Assembly: GCF_011207455.1 (NCBI RefSeq)
Contig: NZ_CP048877.1
Coordinates: forward strand, 922,576 to 986,575
Source of the DNA: Thermosulfuriphilus ammonigenes
GTDB lineage: Bacteria; Desulfobacterota; Thermodesulfobacteria; Thermodesulfobacteriales; ST65
Length of the DNA: 64,000 bases
Direction of reading: 5' to 3'
Under the pieces are notes generated by a model, which had not been told where the DNA came from, did not search any database, and saw only the letters and a program-made list of their open reading frames with translations. Shown here in pieces: positions 15,646-23,386 of the stretch (positions within the stretch are counted from its first letter, which is position 1; every line of letters begins with the position of its first letter). The position numbers were made by a program, and so were the translations under genes.

Positions 15646-16257
15646 TTATTCTATAGATTGTTTCAGGTATAACAATCCTCTCTTTTCAACTATTCGGCCA
15701 TCCAATTTAAAGTACTCAATGTATTCTTTAAAGTTTTGATAAGATACATCTGGCACCTTTTTATGATATTCTTCATACAATTTATCTATTATTATTCCTT
15801 CAGGGTTATCTTTTAAGATATACAAAATTGTCATTCTGTTTTTCATCATTTTAGATTCCATTTCATCAAGGAAGCTAGTGAAAAATTTAATAAATTCTGT
15901 GTCAAGGGCTTCAATAAAATATTTGTCTTTATAATAAAAAATTAAATTATCATTCAATAGAGAAAGTAAAACATATTTTAACTCTATATCTTGAATTTTT
16001 TCTTTTGGAATGTTTAGTAACGATTGATGTGAAAAAGCAAGGTATTCCGTTTTAATATCATCAAAAGTTATTCCAGAAGAACGTTTTTTAATAATGTCAT
16101 ACACAACAACTCTTTGCCACTTTAAAACCTTTTCTTCTTTTCTGTCTTTCCAATATGTATGCAGATAAAAAATTAATAATAACATACTAACAAATGCCGA
16201 AAAAGCGGTAGCAATAGAAGTAACAGTTTCTCTTGACAAATTTAGTATCTTGGCCAT
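15646..16257 (-). CDS. First-cassette membrane protein, unknown
   Basis: A 203-residue protein with one N-terminal membrane helix (residues about 13-33, SIATAFSAFVSMLLLIFYL). The soluble, helical, charged remainder may fold as two winged-helix-like units: QRVVVYDIIKKRSSGITFDD and NRMTILYILKDNPEGIIIDK have the same helix-turn rhythm. I do not recognise the family. It is the cassette nearest to attI, hence probably the most recently inserted and the best placed for expression from the candidate Pc promoter. The ATG is only four bases from the recombination point. Confidence 0.6.
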   Translation of the reverse strand: MAKILNLSRETVTSIATAFSAFVSMLLLIFYLHTYWKDRKEEKVLKWQRVVVYDIIKKRSSGITFDDIKTEYLAFSHQSLLNIPKEKIQDIELKYVLLSLLNDNLIFYYKDKYFIEALDTEFIKFFTSFLDEMESKMMKNRMTILYILKDNPEGIIIDKLYEEYHKKVPDVSYQNFKEYIEYFKLDGRIVEKRGLLYLKQSIE

Positions 16258-16320
16258 TTTTCTAACATATCTTTTAATTAGATGGCGTTCTCTTAATAAG
16301 AGACAGTTAATCTTGCTATA
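16258..16320 (-). other. Probable attI recombination site
   Basis: The core TTCTAACAT (16260-16268) ends the first cassette on the integrase side and lacks the palindromic second half seen in the attC sites, as expected for attI. Its exact right limit cannot be set by eye. Confidence 0.55.
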
Positions 16321-16346
16321 TTAAAGGCCACTAGCCAGCAAATCAA
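16318..16346 (-). promoter_or_regulatory. Candidate cassette promoter Pc
   Basis: On the minus strand TTGATT, a 17-base spacer and TAATAT lie about 60 bases before the first cassette start, pointing into the array. This is the expected place for an integron Pc promoter. It is a sequence match only. Confidence 0.45.
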
Positions 16347-16439
16347 AATGCAATAGATCGTAAATTTAATGGTTTGTCATTAATAATGTTTGAATAATTC
16401 CTGAAATTTTGCTTTTATTTCAATTTTTCGACAATATTT

Positions 16440-16468
16440 TTGATAAAAATTATGTCTCATATTTAGAT
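16440..16468 (+). promoter_or_regulatory. Candidate integrase promoter
   Basis: TTGATA, a 17-base spacer and TTAGAT lie about 50 bases before the integrase ATG. No clear LexA box (CTGT-N8-ACAG) was seen nearby, so SOS control, common for integron integrases, is not supported here. Confidence 0.3.
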
Positions 16469-16520
16469 GAAATGCTGATGGATGCTATAAATACTCAAAA
16501 ATTTTGTTGGCATAACAGGC

Positions 16521-17765
16521 ATGAAAAAATCAAAATTTGATATGGAAGAGTTTGCGCAGTTTTTAAGAAAAGTAGGGGAGCGGGGAAAGACCATCCCCTT
16601 CATGGTACGGTGGGTTACACAGCTGTTACAGGAAAACAATCTATCCCCCGGGAAGACTGTCTCTTACCAGAAAAGAAAAGACTTCCTCATAAGATTAGCG
16701 CAAAAACTTGAGCCCTGGCAAGTAGAACAGGCTGACCGAGCCATAAAGCTCTATAATTACTTTCTAAATCGATCAAAGAACGGGAATGATTTAAAAGAGG
16801 CAGAGGCCTCCTGGCAAGAATTGCTTGAAAAGACCCAAAAAGTCCTCCGGCGGAGGCACTATTCTTACCGAACGGAAAAGACCTATCTCGACTGGGTGCG
16901 CCGTTTTGGGGAGTTCACCGAATTTAAGCCCCCGGAAGCCCTTACCGGAGAAGACTTTCAGGACTTCCTTACCCATCTTGCCGTGGAAAGGCACGTGGCA
17001 CCCTCCACGCAGAACCAGGCTCTAAACGCCCTGGTCTTCTTTTTCAGGGAGGGGCTTGAGCGGGACATCGGCCCATACATCGAGGCCGTCAAAGCAAAAG
17101 AGAGACGCAGGCTCCCGGTGGTGCTCACCAGAGAAGAAGTCCAGGAGGTGCTCTTTAACCTTGAGGAACCCTACTATCTGATCTGCGCCCTGATGTATGG
17201 CGGGGGCTTGCGGGTGAGTGAAGCGGTGAGGGTTAGGGTCAAGGACCTCAACTTTGAACGGGGTCTTATTACGGTTTATTCAGGTAAGGGGGATCAGGAC
17301 AGGGTGACGGTGCTTCCCCGAAGACTTGAGCCTGAGTTCGAGGTCCACCTGACCAAGGTGCGGGAAACTTATGAGATGGACCGCAAGGCCGGGGTAGCTG
17401 GAGTTTTCCTCCCTCACGCCCTTGAGCGCAAATATCCTAAGGCCGGCAAGGAGTGGGCCTGGTTCTGGGTGTTTCCCTCACGGGAGCTTTCGGTTGATCC
17501 GCGCACGAAGACCGTCCGCCGCCATCACCTTCACCCTACCGCCGTGCAGCGGGCCTTTAAGAAGGCCCTGCACAAGGCCGGGGTCGAGAAACCGGCCACG
17601 GTACATTCCCTGCGTCACAGCTTCGCCACCCATCTACTTGAAGATGGCTACGACATCCGTACTATACAGGAGCTTATGGGGCACAAAAGCCTAAGAACCA
17701 CCATGATTTACACCCATATCGTGGGCAAGCGCATTACAGGGGTTATTAGTCCCTTCGACAGATAG
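16521..17765 (+). CDS. intI: Integron integrase IntI
   Basis: A tyrosine recombinase of 414 residues. The catalytic set is visible: R231 in GGGLRVSEAV, a Lys in SGKGDQDR, H362 and R365 in HSLRHS, a His in LMGHKS and the nucleophile Y397 in MIYTH. Between the first and second arms it carries the insertion LERKYPKAGKEWAWFWVFPS, diagnostic of IntI rather than XerC/D. An N-terminal extension of about 90 residues precedes the SAM-like core-binding domain (RRRHYSYRTEKTYLDWVRRF); most IntI proteins are about 320-340 residues long. It is transcribed away from the cassettes. GC content rises towards the host level after the first 250 bases. It would excise and insert attC cassettes at attI. Confidence 0.93.
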   Translation: MKKSKFDMEEFAQFLRKVGERGKTIPFMVRWVTQLLQENNLSPGKTVSYQKRKDFLIRLAQKLEPWQVEQADRAIKLYNYFLNRSKNGNDLKEAEASWQELLEKTQKVLRRRHYSYRTEKTYLDWVRRFGEFTEFKPPEALTGEDFQDFLTHLAVERHVAPSTQNQALNALVFFFREGLERDIGPYIEAVKAKERRRLPVVLTREEVQEVLFNLEEPYYLICALMYGGGLRVSEAVRVRVKDLNFERGLITVYSGKGDQDRVTVLPRRLEPEFEVHLTKVRETYEMDRKAGVAGVFLPHALERKYPKAGKEWAWFWVFPSRELSVDPRTKTVRRHHLHPTAVQRAFKKALHKAGVEKPATVHSLRHSFATHLLEDGYDIRTIQELMGHKSLRTTMIYTHIVGKRITGVISPFDR

Positions 17766-17987
17766 CTATTATTAGCCGACATGCCTGAAGGGATTCGAGA
17801 TTGCGAAGGTGTCATTGAGCCGCCTTCGCAATGACTAAAGGGAGAGATCACCGAAGCCCCGGCACGGTTTTAAGTACCAGGGGCACTTCAATCTTAATCA
17901 CCTCCGGAGCTTGCAATGAAAGATAACGATCGAACTATTTGGTGCCCCCAATATTTCCTGCTGTGATAAGTGGGTTTGGCAGGTAAA
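17766..17987. other. Intergenic region with a perfect inverted repeat
   Basis: There is no gene here. ATTGCGAAGG (17800-17809) and CCTTCGCAAT (17823-17832) form a 10-bp perfect stem with a 13-base loop, without a T-run. This resembles dispersed intergenic repeats more than a terminator. Nothing else was recognised. Confidence 0.5.
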
Positions 17988-18773
17988 ATGAGACTTATGG
18001 GAGAGGTTTTAAATAAAGCGAAGGTCTATCTGGTGGGGGCGGGGCCCGGGGATCCAGAACTTTTGACCATCAAAGCCAGGCGCCTTCTGGAAGAGGCAGA
18101 TCTCATCGTTTTCGCCGGCTCTCTTGTCCCGCAGGAAATCCTTTCAGGCCTTAAAGGAGAGCTCGTAAATAGTGCTTCGCTTTCCCTCCCGGAGATTATC
18201 TCCCTCCTTAGCAAGGCCGCTAAAGAAGGAAAAAAGGTGATTAGACTCCATTCCGGGGACCCTTCCCTTTTCGGGGCCATCGCCGAAGAGATGGAAGAGC
18301 TAGAAAAACAGGGGGTAGCTTGCGAGGTTGTCCCCGGGGTGTCTTCCTTCCTTGCTGCGGCGGCAGCCCTTGGCTGTGAACTCACCGTCCCGGAGGTGAG
18401 CCAGACGCTCATCATCACCCGGGCCTCCGGGCGCACCCCGGTGCCGGAGAAAGAATCCTTAAAGGAGCTCTCGGCCCACCAGGCCACCATGGTGCTATTC
18501 CTTAGTGCCTCCCTGATAGATAAGGTCACCAAAGAGCTCATAGAAGGAGGCTATCCGCCGGAAACCCCTGCGGCCTGCGTCTATCGGGTGGGCTGGCCTG
18601 AGGAAAAGATTATCCGTGCCCCGCTAAAAGAGTTAGCGAGAGCGGTTAAGGAAGCTGACATCAGGAAACAGGCCCTGATTTTCGTGGGCCAAGTCCTTGA
18701 GCCTCCCTCTGGTAAGCGCTCAAAGCTCTACGACCCGGCCTTTACCCACGGCTTCCGCCAGCCTAAGGAGTAA
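17988..18773 (+). CDS. cobM: Cobalt-precorrin-4 C11-methyltransferase
   Basis: A 261-residue SAM-dependent methylase of the tetrapyrrole family, acting at C11 of (cobalt-)precorrin-4 in cobalamin synthesis (CobM/CbiF). It has KVYLVGAGPGDPELLTIKA at the N terminus, the AGSLVP motif, RLHSGDPSLFGA and VVPGVSSFLAAAAALG, all typical of CobM/CbiF. The ATG at 17988 after GGCAGGTAAA is chosen; another ATG lies nine bases on, and a GTG 18 bases before. No other cobalamin genes are adjacent. It follows the integron by about 220 bases. Confidence 0.9.
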   Translation: MRLMGEVLNKAKVYLVGAGPGDPELLTIKARRLLEEADLIVFAGSLVPQEILSGLKGELVNSASLSLPEIISLLSKAAKEGKKVIRLHSGDPSLFGAIAEEMEELEKQGVACEVVPGVSSFLAAAAALGCELTVPEVSQTLIITRASGRTPVPEKESLKELSAHQATMVLFLSASLIDKVTKELIEGGYPPETPAACVYRVGWPEEKIIRAPLKELARAVKEADIRKQALIFVGQVLEPPSGKRSKLYDPAFTHGFRQPKE

Positions 18774-19008
18774 GGAATTCCTTTACGATCTTGCCGGCTG
18801 ATGGGAGAGGACTTCCTCAAAGAGGCCGATCTGGTTATCCTTCCCTCGCGGAGCACCGCTACTTTATCGGCCGGGAGTTTAAGGTCTAGGGATCGCGAGT
18901 CATATAAGTAAAAGAACTTAGGAAGTTTTGCGAAGAGAGCTTTTAAGGCTCAGCGGTATTTAAATGTAATCAACTTCTCTTATGCGAGAGCAAAAACCAC
19001 TAGAAAAT
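18774..19008. other. Intergenic stretch with a possible gene remnant
   Basis: A short piece (about 18801-18885) reads as FLKEADLVILPS and, one base out of frame, EHRYFIGREFKV followed by a stop. It could be the decayed end of a gene. It has no start or conserved neighbours and is not identified. Nothing else was seen. Confidence 0.3.
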
Positions 19009-19039
19009 AAAAAAAGGGGAGGCTAAGCCTCCCCTTTTT
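19009..19039 (-). terminator. Rho-independent terminator of cspA
   Basis: The hairpin GGGGAGGC-TAA-GCCTCCCC is flanked by A and T runs on both sides, so it can stop transcription in either direction. It lies directly after cspA. Confidence 0.85.
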
Positions 19040-19060
19040 GTTTACGACTTTAGGGAAATT

Positions 19061-19264
19061 TTAGTCGATGATGACGACGTTGGCCGCTTGCTCTCCTTTG
19101 GGACCATTCTGGATGTCAAACTCCACCAGCTGGCCCTCCCTCAGGGTCCGAAAACCACGCCCCTGGATAGCCGTGTAGTGGACGAAGACATCGCCACCGT
19201 CCTCACGGGAGATGAAACCATAACCCTTCTTGTCGTTAAACCACTTAACTCTTCCTTTGGCCAT
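19061..19264 (-). CDS. cspA: Cold-shock domain protein
   Basis: A 67-residue single cold-shock domain. It has [15 protein letters not shown] containing RNP1 and DVFVHYTAI containing RNP2, ending AANVVIID. It binds single-stranded RNA or DNA and is thought to melt mRNA structure. The length equals the family norm. The start is preceded by GGAGGATAGTTGTA. It is transcribed divergently from the polyferredoxin gene and ends in a strong terminator, so it is probably a one-gene transcript. Confidence 0.95.
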   Translation of the reverse strand: MAKGRVKWFNDKKGYGFISREDGGDVFVHYTAIQGRGFRTLREGQLVEFDIQNGPKGEQAANVVIID

Positions 19265-19509
19265 TACAACTATCCTCCTTAAAACTTAAAAAACTCTGTA
19301 AGCCGTAATGGCCGCCCCAAAGGAGGCATAACCAGCTTACAACTTACACTGCCACTTTAGACCCCCCCTCGGGTTTTGTAAAGAAAAAAGTGGTTCTCCC
19401 TCAGAGAAGACTTCAAAAGAAATCATTTTTTGATAACCTTAGTTTAAGTTTGGAAAAATGCTTTGTTAGTTTGCTAAATAGAATTTGAGTATTCAACTAG
19501 GTCTCTCCC
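19265..19509 (-). promoter_or_regulatory. cspA leader / divergent promoter region
   Basis: There is no gene in these 245 bases. On the cspA side TGTAAGC (19335-19341 region, minus strand) and GCTTACA (about 19297-19303) can pair across about 30 bases, enclosing GCC/GGC stretches. This suggests a structured 5' leader as is common for cold-shock genes. No promoter boxes were assigned. Confidence 0.3.
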
Positions 19510-20928
19510 TTGAAAGAAAAAGACAACAACCAATCTCCCCGAGTCAGAGACATCTTTCGGACCATTCTCATTTATGATCCGGAGGCTCGGGTAAACCTCT
19601 TTGAGCTCTTTCCGGCCTTAAAACGCTTCTTTGCTAACCGACGCTACTTTGCCGTTATCCGGACCTTTACCGATATCATCTTTGCCGGCCTTATATTGGC
19701 CGGGATCTTTGGCCCCCAAGATCCCCAACGAAATGCCATGCTCTACATCTCGTGGGGCCTGTGGTGGACCGGGGTTGTCCTTTCCTGGTTCTTCCTGGGC
19801 CGGATGTGGTGCGCCTTCTGCCCCTTCCCTGGCCTGGGCCGACTCCTTCAGGGGCTCTCCCTCTCACGCAAAAGGTTCCCTCCCCACTGGTTCTCCCGCT
19901 ACTGCGCCTACGTGGCCACGGGGCTTTTGGCCTTTATCATCTGGGTTGAGGCCGTCACCGACATGAAACACTCCCCCTTGGGCACAGCCCTGCTCCTCCT
20001 GTCTATTGTCATTGGGGCCACCATCTTGGCCGTCTTTTACCGGGGGCAGGCCTGGTGCAGGCACTTCTGTCCTATGGGCAAGATCATCGGCTCGGCGGCC
20101 ACGCTCTCCATTCTGGAGTTCCGGGCCGACCACAATCGCTGCCGGGGCTGTCGCACCTTTGATTGTAAGCGGGGTCGGGATGGAATCCCTGGTTGCCCTG
20201 TCTATCTTGGGGCATTCAATGCCCGCAACAACCTGATCTGTCTAGTCTGTGGCCACTGTATCCCCCTATGTCAGAGAGACTCTCCCCGGCTTCAAATTCG
20301 CCACTCTCTAAACGAGCTAATACTTAACAAGGGGCGATACCTAACCTGTGCCTACATCATCCCCTTCCTCATGGGCTCTCAGGTGGCCCGTTTTCTCCAG
20401 GAAAGCCGCTGGTATGCAGATTTTCGAAGGCTACTGGGGGGATCAGAGGCGGCCACCTTTACTCTGGTGCTGGCCGGGGGTTTTGTCTTTTTTCTGGCCA
20501 TCATCAAGATCGGAGCCTGGCTCTTTACGGTCTATGAAGACGAACTCTTCGGACGTTTCTCGCCTATGGTTCCGGTATTGGTGCCCCTGGCCTTTACTGG
20601 AGAGCTGGTCTATCGCCTGAAGTACCTTCTCGGAGAGGCGGGAAACTTTTTGCCCATCCTGGGAAGACAGCTGGGCCTTAACTGGGAGGCCCTGGCCTTC
20701 AGGATTCCCCCGGGCCTTCTGGAGGCCCTCTCTCTGGCTCTTCTGGCCCTGGGGACAGCCGGGGGGCTCCATGTAGCCTATGTCTTTTATCGAGAAGAGT
20801 TTGAGGGCCTGGTTCCTAGGAAAAACTATCTTCTTATAAACGCCATGGTGATGCTTTGCCTCGGAATATACATCTGGGTGGGAAAGTATCTGGGGGGATT
20901 CTGGCCTCATGATTTGCCAAATCCTTAA
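19510..20928 (+). CDS. Membrane 4Fe-4S polyferredoxin (NapH/CcoG-like)
   Basis: A 472-residue integral membrane protein with about eight to ten predicted helices. It has two CXXXCP motifs of the NapH/NosR/CcoG type (WCAFCPFPGLGR and WCRHFCPMGK), then ferredoxin-like clusters (CRGCRTFDCKRG and CLVCGHCIPLC). Such proteins pass electrons between the quinone pool and periplasmic or cytoplasmic partners. The substrate system cannot be told from the neighbours. Translation appears to start at TTG (19510); no better ATG lies nearby. It stands alone between cspA and ribF. Confidence 0.75.
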   Translation: MKEKDNNQSPRVRDIFRTILIYDPEARVNLFELFPALKRFFANRRYFAVIRTFTDIIFAGLILAGIFGPQDPQRNAMLYISWGLWWTGVVLSWFFLGRMWCAFCPFPGLGRLLQGLSLSRKRFPPHWFSRYCAYVATGLLAFIIWVEAVTDMKHSPLGTALLLLSIVIGATILAVFYRGQAWCRHFCPMGKIIGSAATLSILEFRADHNRCRGCRTFDCKRGRDGIPGCPVYLGAFNARNNLICLVCGHCIPLCQRDSPRLQIRHSLNELILNKGRYLTCAYIIPFLMGSQVARFLQESRWYADFRRLLGGSEAATFTLVLAGGFVFFLAIIKIGAWLFTVYEDELFGRFSPMVPVLVPLAFTGELVYRLKYLLGEAGNFLPILGRQLGLNWEALAFRIPPGLLEALSLALLALGTAGGLHVAYVFYREEFEGLVPRKNYLLINAMVMLCLGIYIWVGKYLGGFWPHDLPNP

Positions 20929-20976
20929 AGACAGCTTATAAATCCATGGCCACCACCTAAAACGGAGGCTCCGGTT

Positions 20977-21960
20977 ATGGAGATACTAGAAGGAAGCAAG
21001 GGTCTTATTCGCCGCCTGCGCAATCCAGTGGTGACAATTGGCAACTTCGATGGGGTTCACCTGGGGCATCAGGCCCTTTTTCAGGAGACGGTCCACCGGG
21101 CCCGAAAAACTTCCGGTGAGGCGGTAGCCCTAACCTTTCATCCTCACCCCCTTAAGGTTTTAAGACCTGAGGCCCCGGTCAAACTTATCTGTACCTGGGA
21201 AGATAAGGTCGAACTCATCCGGCGGGCTGGTCTCGATATCCTCATCTGGTTTCGTTTCAACCAGAATTTTGCCCGCATAAGTGCTGAAGACTTTGTCTCT
21301 CAATATCTGGTAAAAATGTTGGGCACCAAGACCCTGGTCGTGGGTTATGATTACGCCTTTGGTCGAGGACGCAAGGGTAATATAGACTTCCTTAAGGAGG
21401 CCGGGGAGCGATTCGGTTTTGAGGTAGTAGTCGTCCCCCCCCAGAAGATAGACGGCCTGGTGGCCTCGAGCACCAAGGTCAGAGAGCTGGTGGCCGCCGG
21501 CGAAGTCTCTACAGTGAAAAAGATCCTTGGTCGTTTTTACCAGATCCGGGGGGTGGTCATTCCAGGCCATGGCCGTGGGGGTCGTCTGCTGGGCATTCCC
21601 ACCGCCAACCTGCGCATCCCGGGCGATGAGCTCTATCCCAGAGTAGGGGTTTATGCTGTCCAGGTCATCGTTGGCGACCGTTGCTATGGCGGAGTAATGA
21701 ATATCGGTTTCAATCCCACCTTTGCCAACGGCGATCTTTCGGCTGAAGTCCACATATTTGATTTTAGCCAGGACATCTATGGCCAGGAGATAAAGATCAA
21801 TCTCATTGAACGCCTGCGGGATGAAAGAAAATTCTCCTCCGCTGAAGAGCTGGCCAGACAGATCCGGGCAGACATAGAGGTGGCCAGGAAGATCCTGGCC
21901 CGAGAGGCCGGGGCCATGGCCTCAGCCTGTCTAGAAGAGTTAAAAGCTGCGGCCAGCTAA
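20977..21960 (+). CDS. ribF: Bifunctional riboflavin kinase / FAD synthetase
   Basis: A 327-residue RibF that converts riboflavin to FMN and then FAD. The N-terminal nucleotidyltransferase domain shows TIGNFDGVHLGHQALF and the ASSTKVRELV motif. The C-terminal kinase domain begins at about 185 with GRGGRLLGIPTANL and contains NIGFNPTF and HIFDF. The start at 20977 follows GGAGG by eight bases. It is followed after six bases by ispB and is probably cotranscribed. Confidence 0.96.
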   Translation: MEILEGSKGLIRRLRNPVVTIGNFDGVHLGHQALFQETVHRARKTSGEAVALTFHPHPLKVLRPEAPVKLICTWEDKVELIRRAGLDILIWFRFNQNFARISAEDFVSQYLVKMLGTKTLVVGYDYAFGRGRKGNIDFLKEAGERFGFEVVVVPPQKIDGLVASSTKVRELVAAGEVSTVKKILGRFYQIRGVVIPGHGRGGRLLGIPTANLRIPGDELYPRVGVYAVQVIVGDRCYGGVMNIGFNPTFANGDLSAEVHIFDFSQDIYGQEIKINLIERLRDERKFSSAEELARQIRADIEVARKILAREAGAMASACLEELKAAAS

Positions 21961-21966
21961 GAAGCC

Positions 21967-22941
21967 ATGGATAAAGAAACCCTTCTTAAGGCTGTATCTC
22001 CGGAGTTGACTCGCATAGAAGGCGAAATGCAGGCTAACTTTGCCTCTTATGTTCCCTTCATCAATGAGGTTAGCCAGTACATCCTTTTTGCCGGCGGCAA
22101 GCGTCTCCGGCCCCTTCTGATGGTTCTGGCAGCCAAGCTCTTTGGCTGCTCCAAACCAGAAGTTTATCGGGTTTCGGTGGTCTTCGAGTATCTTCATGCG
22201 GCCACCCTCCTCCACGATGATGTGGTGGACGAGGCCCACATGCGCCGAGGACGGGCCGCCGCCAGAAAGGTCTGGGGAAACCAGGCCGTCATTTTGGTGG
22301 GAGACTTTCTCTACTCGAAGGCCATCCGCATTCTGGTAGAACACGGAGATCTCCGAATGCTGGAGGCCGTCTCTGAGACCACGGTCCTCATGAGTGAGGG
22401 CGAGGTTCTCCAGCTCCTCAACACCGACAACATCTCGGCTACAGAGGCCGAGTACATGGAGGTCATCCGACGCAAAACGGCTGTTCTCATCGCCGCCGCC
22501 TGTGAGTGCGGGGCCCTGATTGCTGGCGCCAGCGATGAGGCCGTGGCCGCCCTAAAAGGCTATGGCCTTAACCTCGGTTTGGCCTTCCAGATCGTCGATG
22601 ATCTGCTTGATTACCTGGGGGCTACCGGCGAGATGGGAAAGGAGATCGGCAACGATTTCAAAGAGGGCAAGGTGACCTTGCCCCTTATTTTGGCCCTGGA
22701 GGCGGCCCAGGGGCCCGACAGAGAACGCCTTATTGAGCTCATAAAGTCAGAGGAGACCAGCCGTGAGGCCTTTTATGAAGCCGTCTCTCTCATAAAGAGG
22801 TACCGGGGCTTTGAAAGAACCCGCCAGCGGGCCGAAGACCTTGTCTCCCGGGCCAAGGCCCATCTTGCCCCCCTGCCCGAGACCCCGGAGAAGAACATCC
22901 TCTCAGGTATTGCTGGCTATGTTCTTAGTCGGCGTCACTAA
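21967..22941 (+). CDS. ispB: Trans-polyprenyl diphosphate synthase
   Basis: A 324-residue isoprenoid chain-elongating enzyme. Both Asp-rich motifs are present: LLHDDVVDEA (first) and VDDLLDY (second). So are GGKRLRPLL and KLFGCSKPEVY. It makes the side chain of menaquinone (octaprenyl- or a related length); product length cannot be read directly. The start lies six bases after ribF. Its end overlaps the end of the convergent dut gene by 17 bases. Confidence 0.92.
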   Translation: MDKETLLKAVSPELTRIEGEMQANFASYVPFINEVSQYILFAGGKRLRPLLMVLAAKLFGCSKPEVYRVSVVFEYLHAATLLHDDVVDEAHMRRGRAAARKVWGNQAVILVGDFLYSKAIRILVEHGDLRMLEAVSETTVLMSEGEVLQLLNTDNISATEAEYMEVIRRKTAVLIAAACECGALIAGASDEAVAALKGYGLNLGLAFQIVDDLLDYLGATGEMGKEIGNDFKEGKVTLPLILALEAAQGPDRERLIELIKSEETSREAFYEAVSLIKRYRGFERTRQRAEDLVSRAKAHLAPLPETPEKNILSGIAGYVLSRRH

Positions 22942-23386
22942 CACCTGTATGGCCGAAGCCACCCTCTCCTCGGTCTGTGGGATCAAGACCTTTGGTCTCC
23001 AGCAGTTGGGCCCGAACCACAGGAGCGATTATTAACTGGGCAATGCGATCACCGCGTTCAATGATGACCTCTTTGTCTCCCAGGTTAATGAGCCCCACCT
23101 TGACTTCTCCCCGATAGTCAGAGTCAATGGTTCCCGGAGCGTTAATCACCGTAAGCCCCTTTTTGATGGCCAGGCCGCTTCTTGGCCGGATCTGACCTTC
23201 AAAGCCTTCGGGAATGGCCATTTTTAGCCCGGTAGGGACAAGGACAATTCTGCCCGGGGCTACCGGAAGCGGTTTCTCAATGGCCGCCAGAAGATCAAGC
23301 CCGGCCGAGCCAGACGTCATGTAGCGGGGGAGAGGAAGGCCCCTTCCATGGGGGAGAACTTCCACGGGGACGGTAAGCTCCCTCAC
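22925..23386 (-). CDS. dut: Deoxyuridine triphosphatase (dUTPase)
   Basis: A 153-residue trimeric dUTPase that removes dUTP and supplies dUMP. Motifs in order: SAGLDLLA, PRSGLAIKKG, INAPGTIDSDYRGE, RIAQLIIAP and the C-terminal RGEGGFGHTG arm. Translation most likely starts at the GTG at 23386 (residues MRELTVPVEV), which overlaps the M16 peptidase stop (TAGTG) and is preceded by AGGAGG. A longer reading within the peptidase gene is unlikely. It is the last gene of the large minus-strand operon. Confidence 0.94.
   Translation of the reverse strand: MRELTVPVEVLPHGRGLPLPRYMTSGSAGLDLLAAIEKPLPVAPGRIVLVPTGLKMAIPEGFEGQIRPRSGLAIKKGLTVINAPGTIDSDYRGEVKVGLINLGDKEVIIERGDRIAQLIIAPVVRAQLLETKGLDPTDRGEGGFGHTGVSDAD

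Larger units (their letters stand above)
5187..17765. mobile_element. Chromosomal integron with ten gene cassettes
   Basis: A complete integron platform: an IntI-type recombinase on the plus strand at the right, an attI-type core at about 16261, and ten attC-like sites to the left. Every cassette gene is on the minus strand, reading away from the integrase. Each attC has a 5' core of the form YTAACG or CATAACG, an imperfect palindrome of 40-70 bases and a 3' core GTTAGNN or GTTATNN, seen here in plus-strand orientation. Base composition of the cassettes (mostly about 30% GC, but near 50% in the ABC-3C cassette) differs from cassette to cassette and from the host genes. Cassette contents are mostly defence-like or toxin-antitoxin genes. 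Confidence 0.9.

Noticed and set aside
16258-16520. LexA (SOS) box before the integrase
   Set aside because: No CTGT-N8-ACAG type sequence was found in the upstream region.
17800-17832. Integrase terminator
   Set aside because: The stem is perfect but has a 13-base loop and no T-run; it looks more like a dispersed intergenic repeat.
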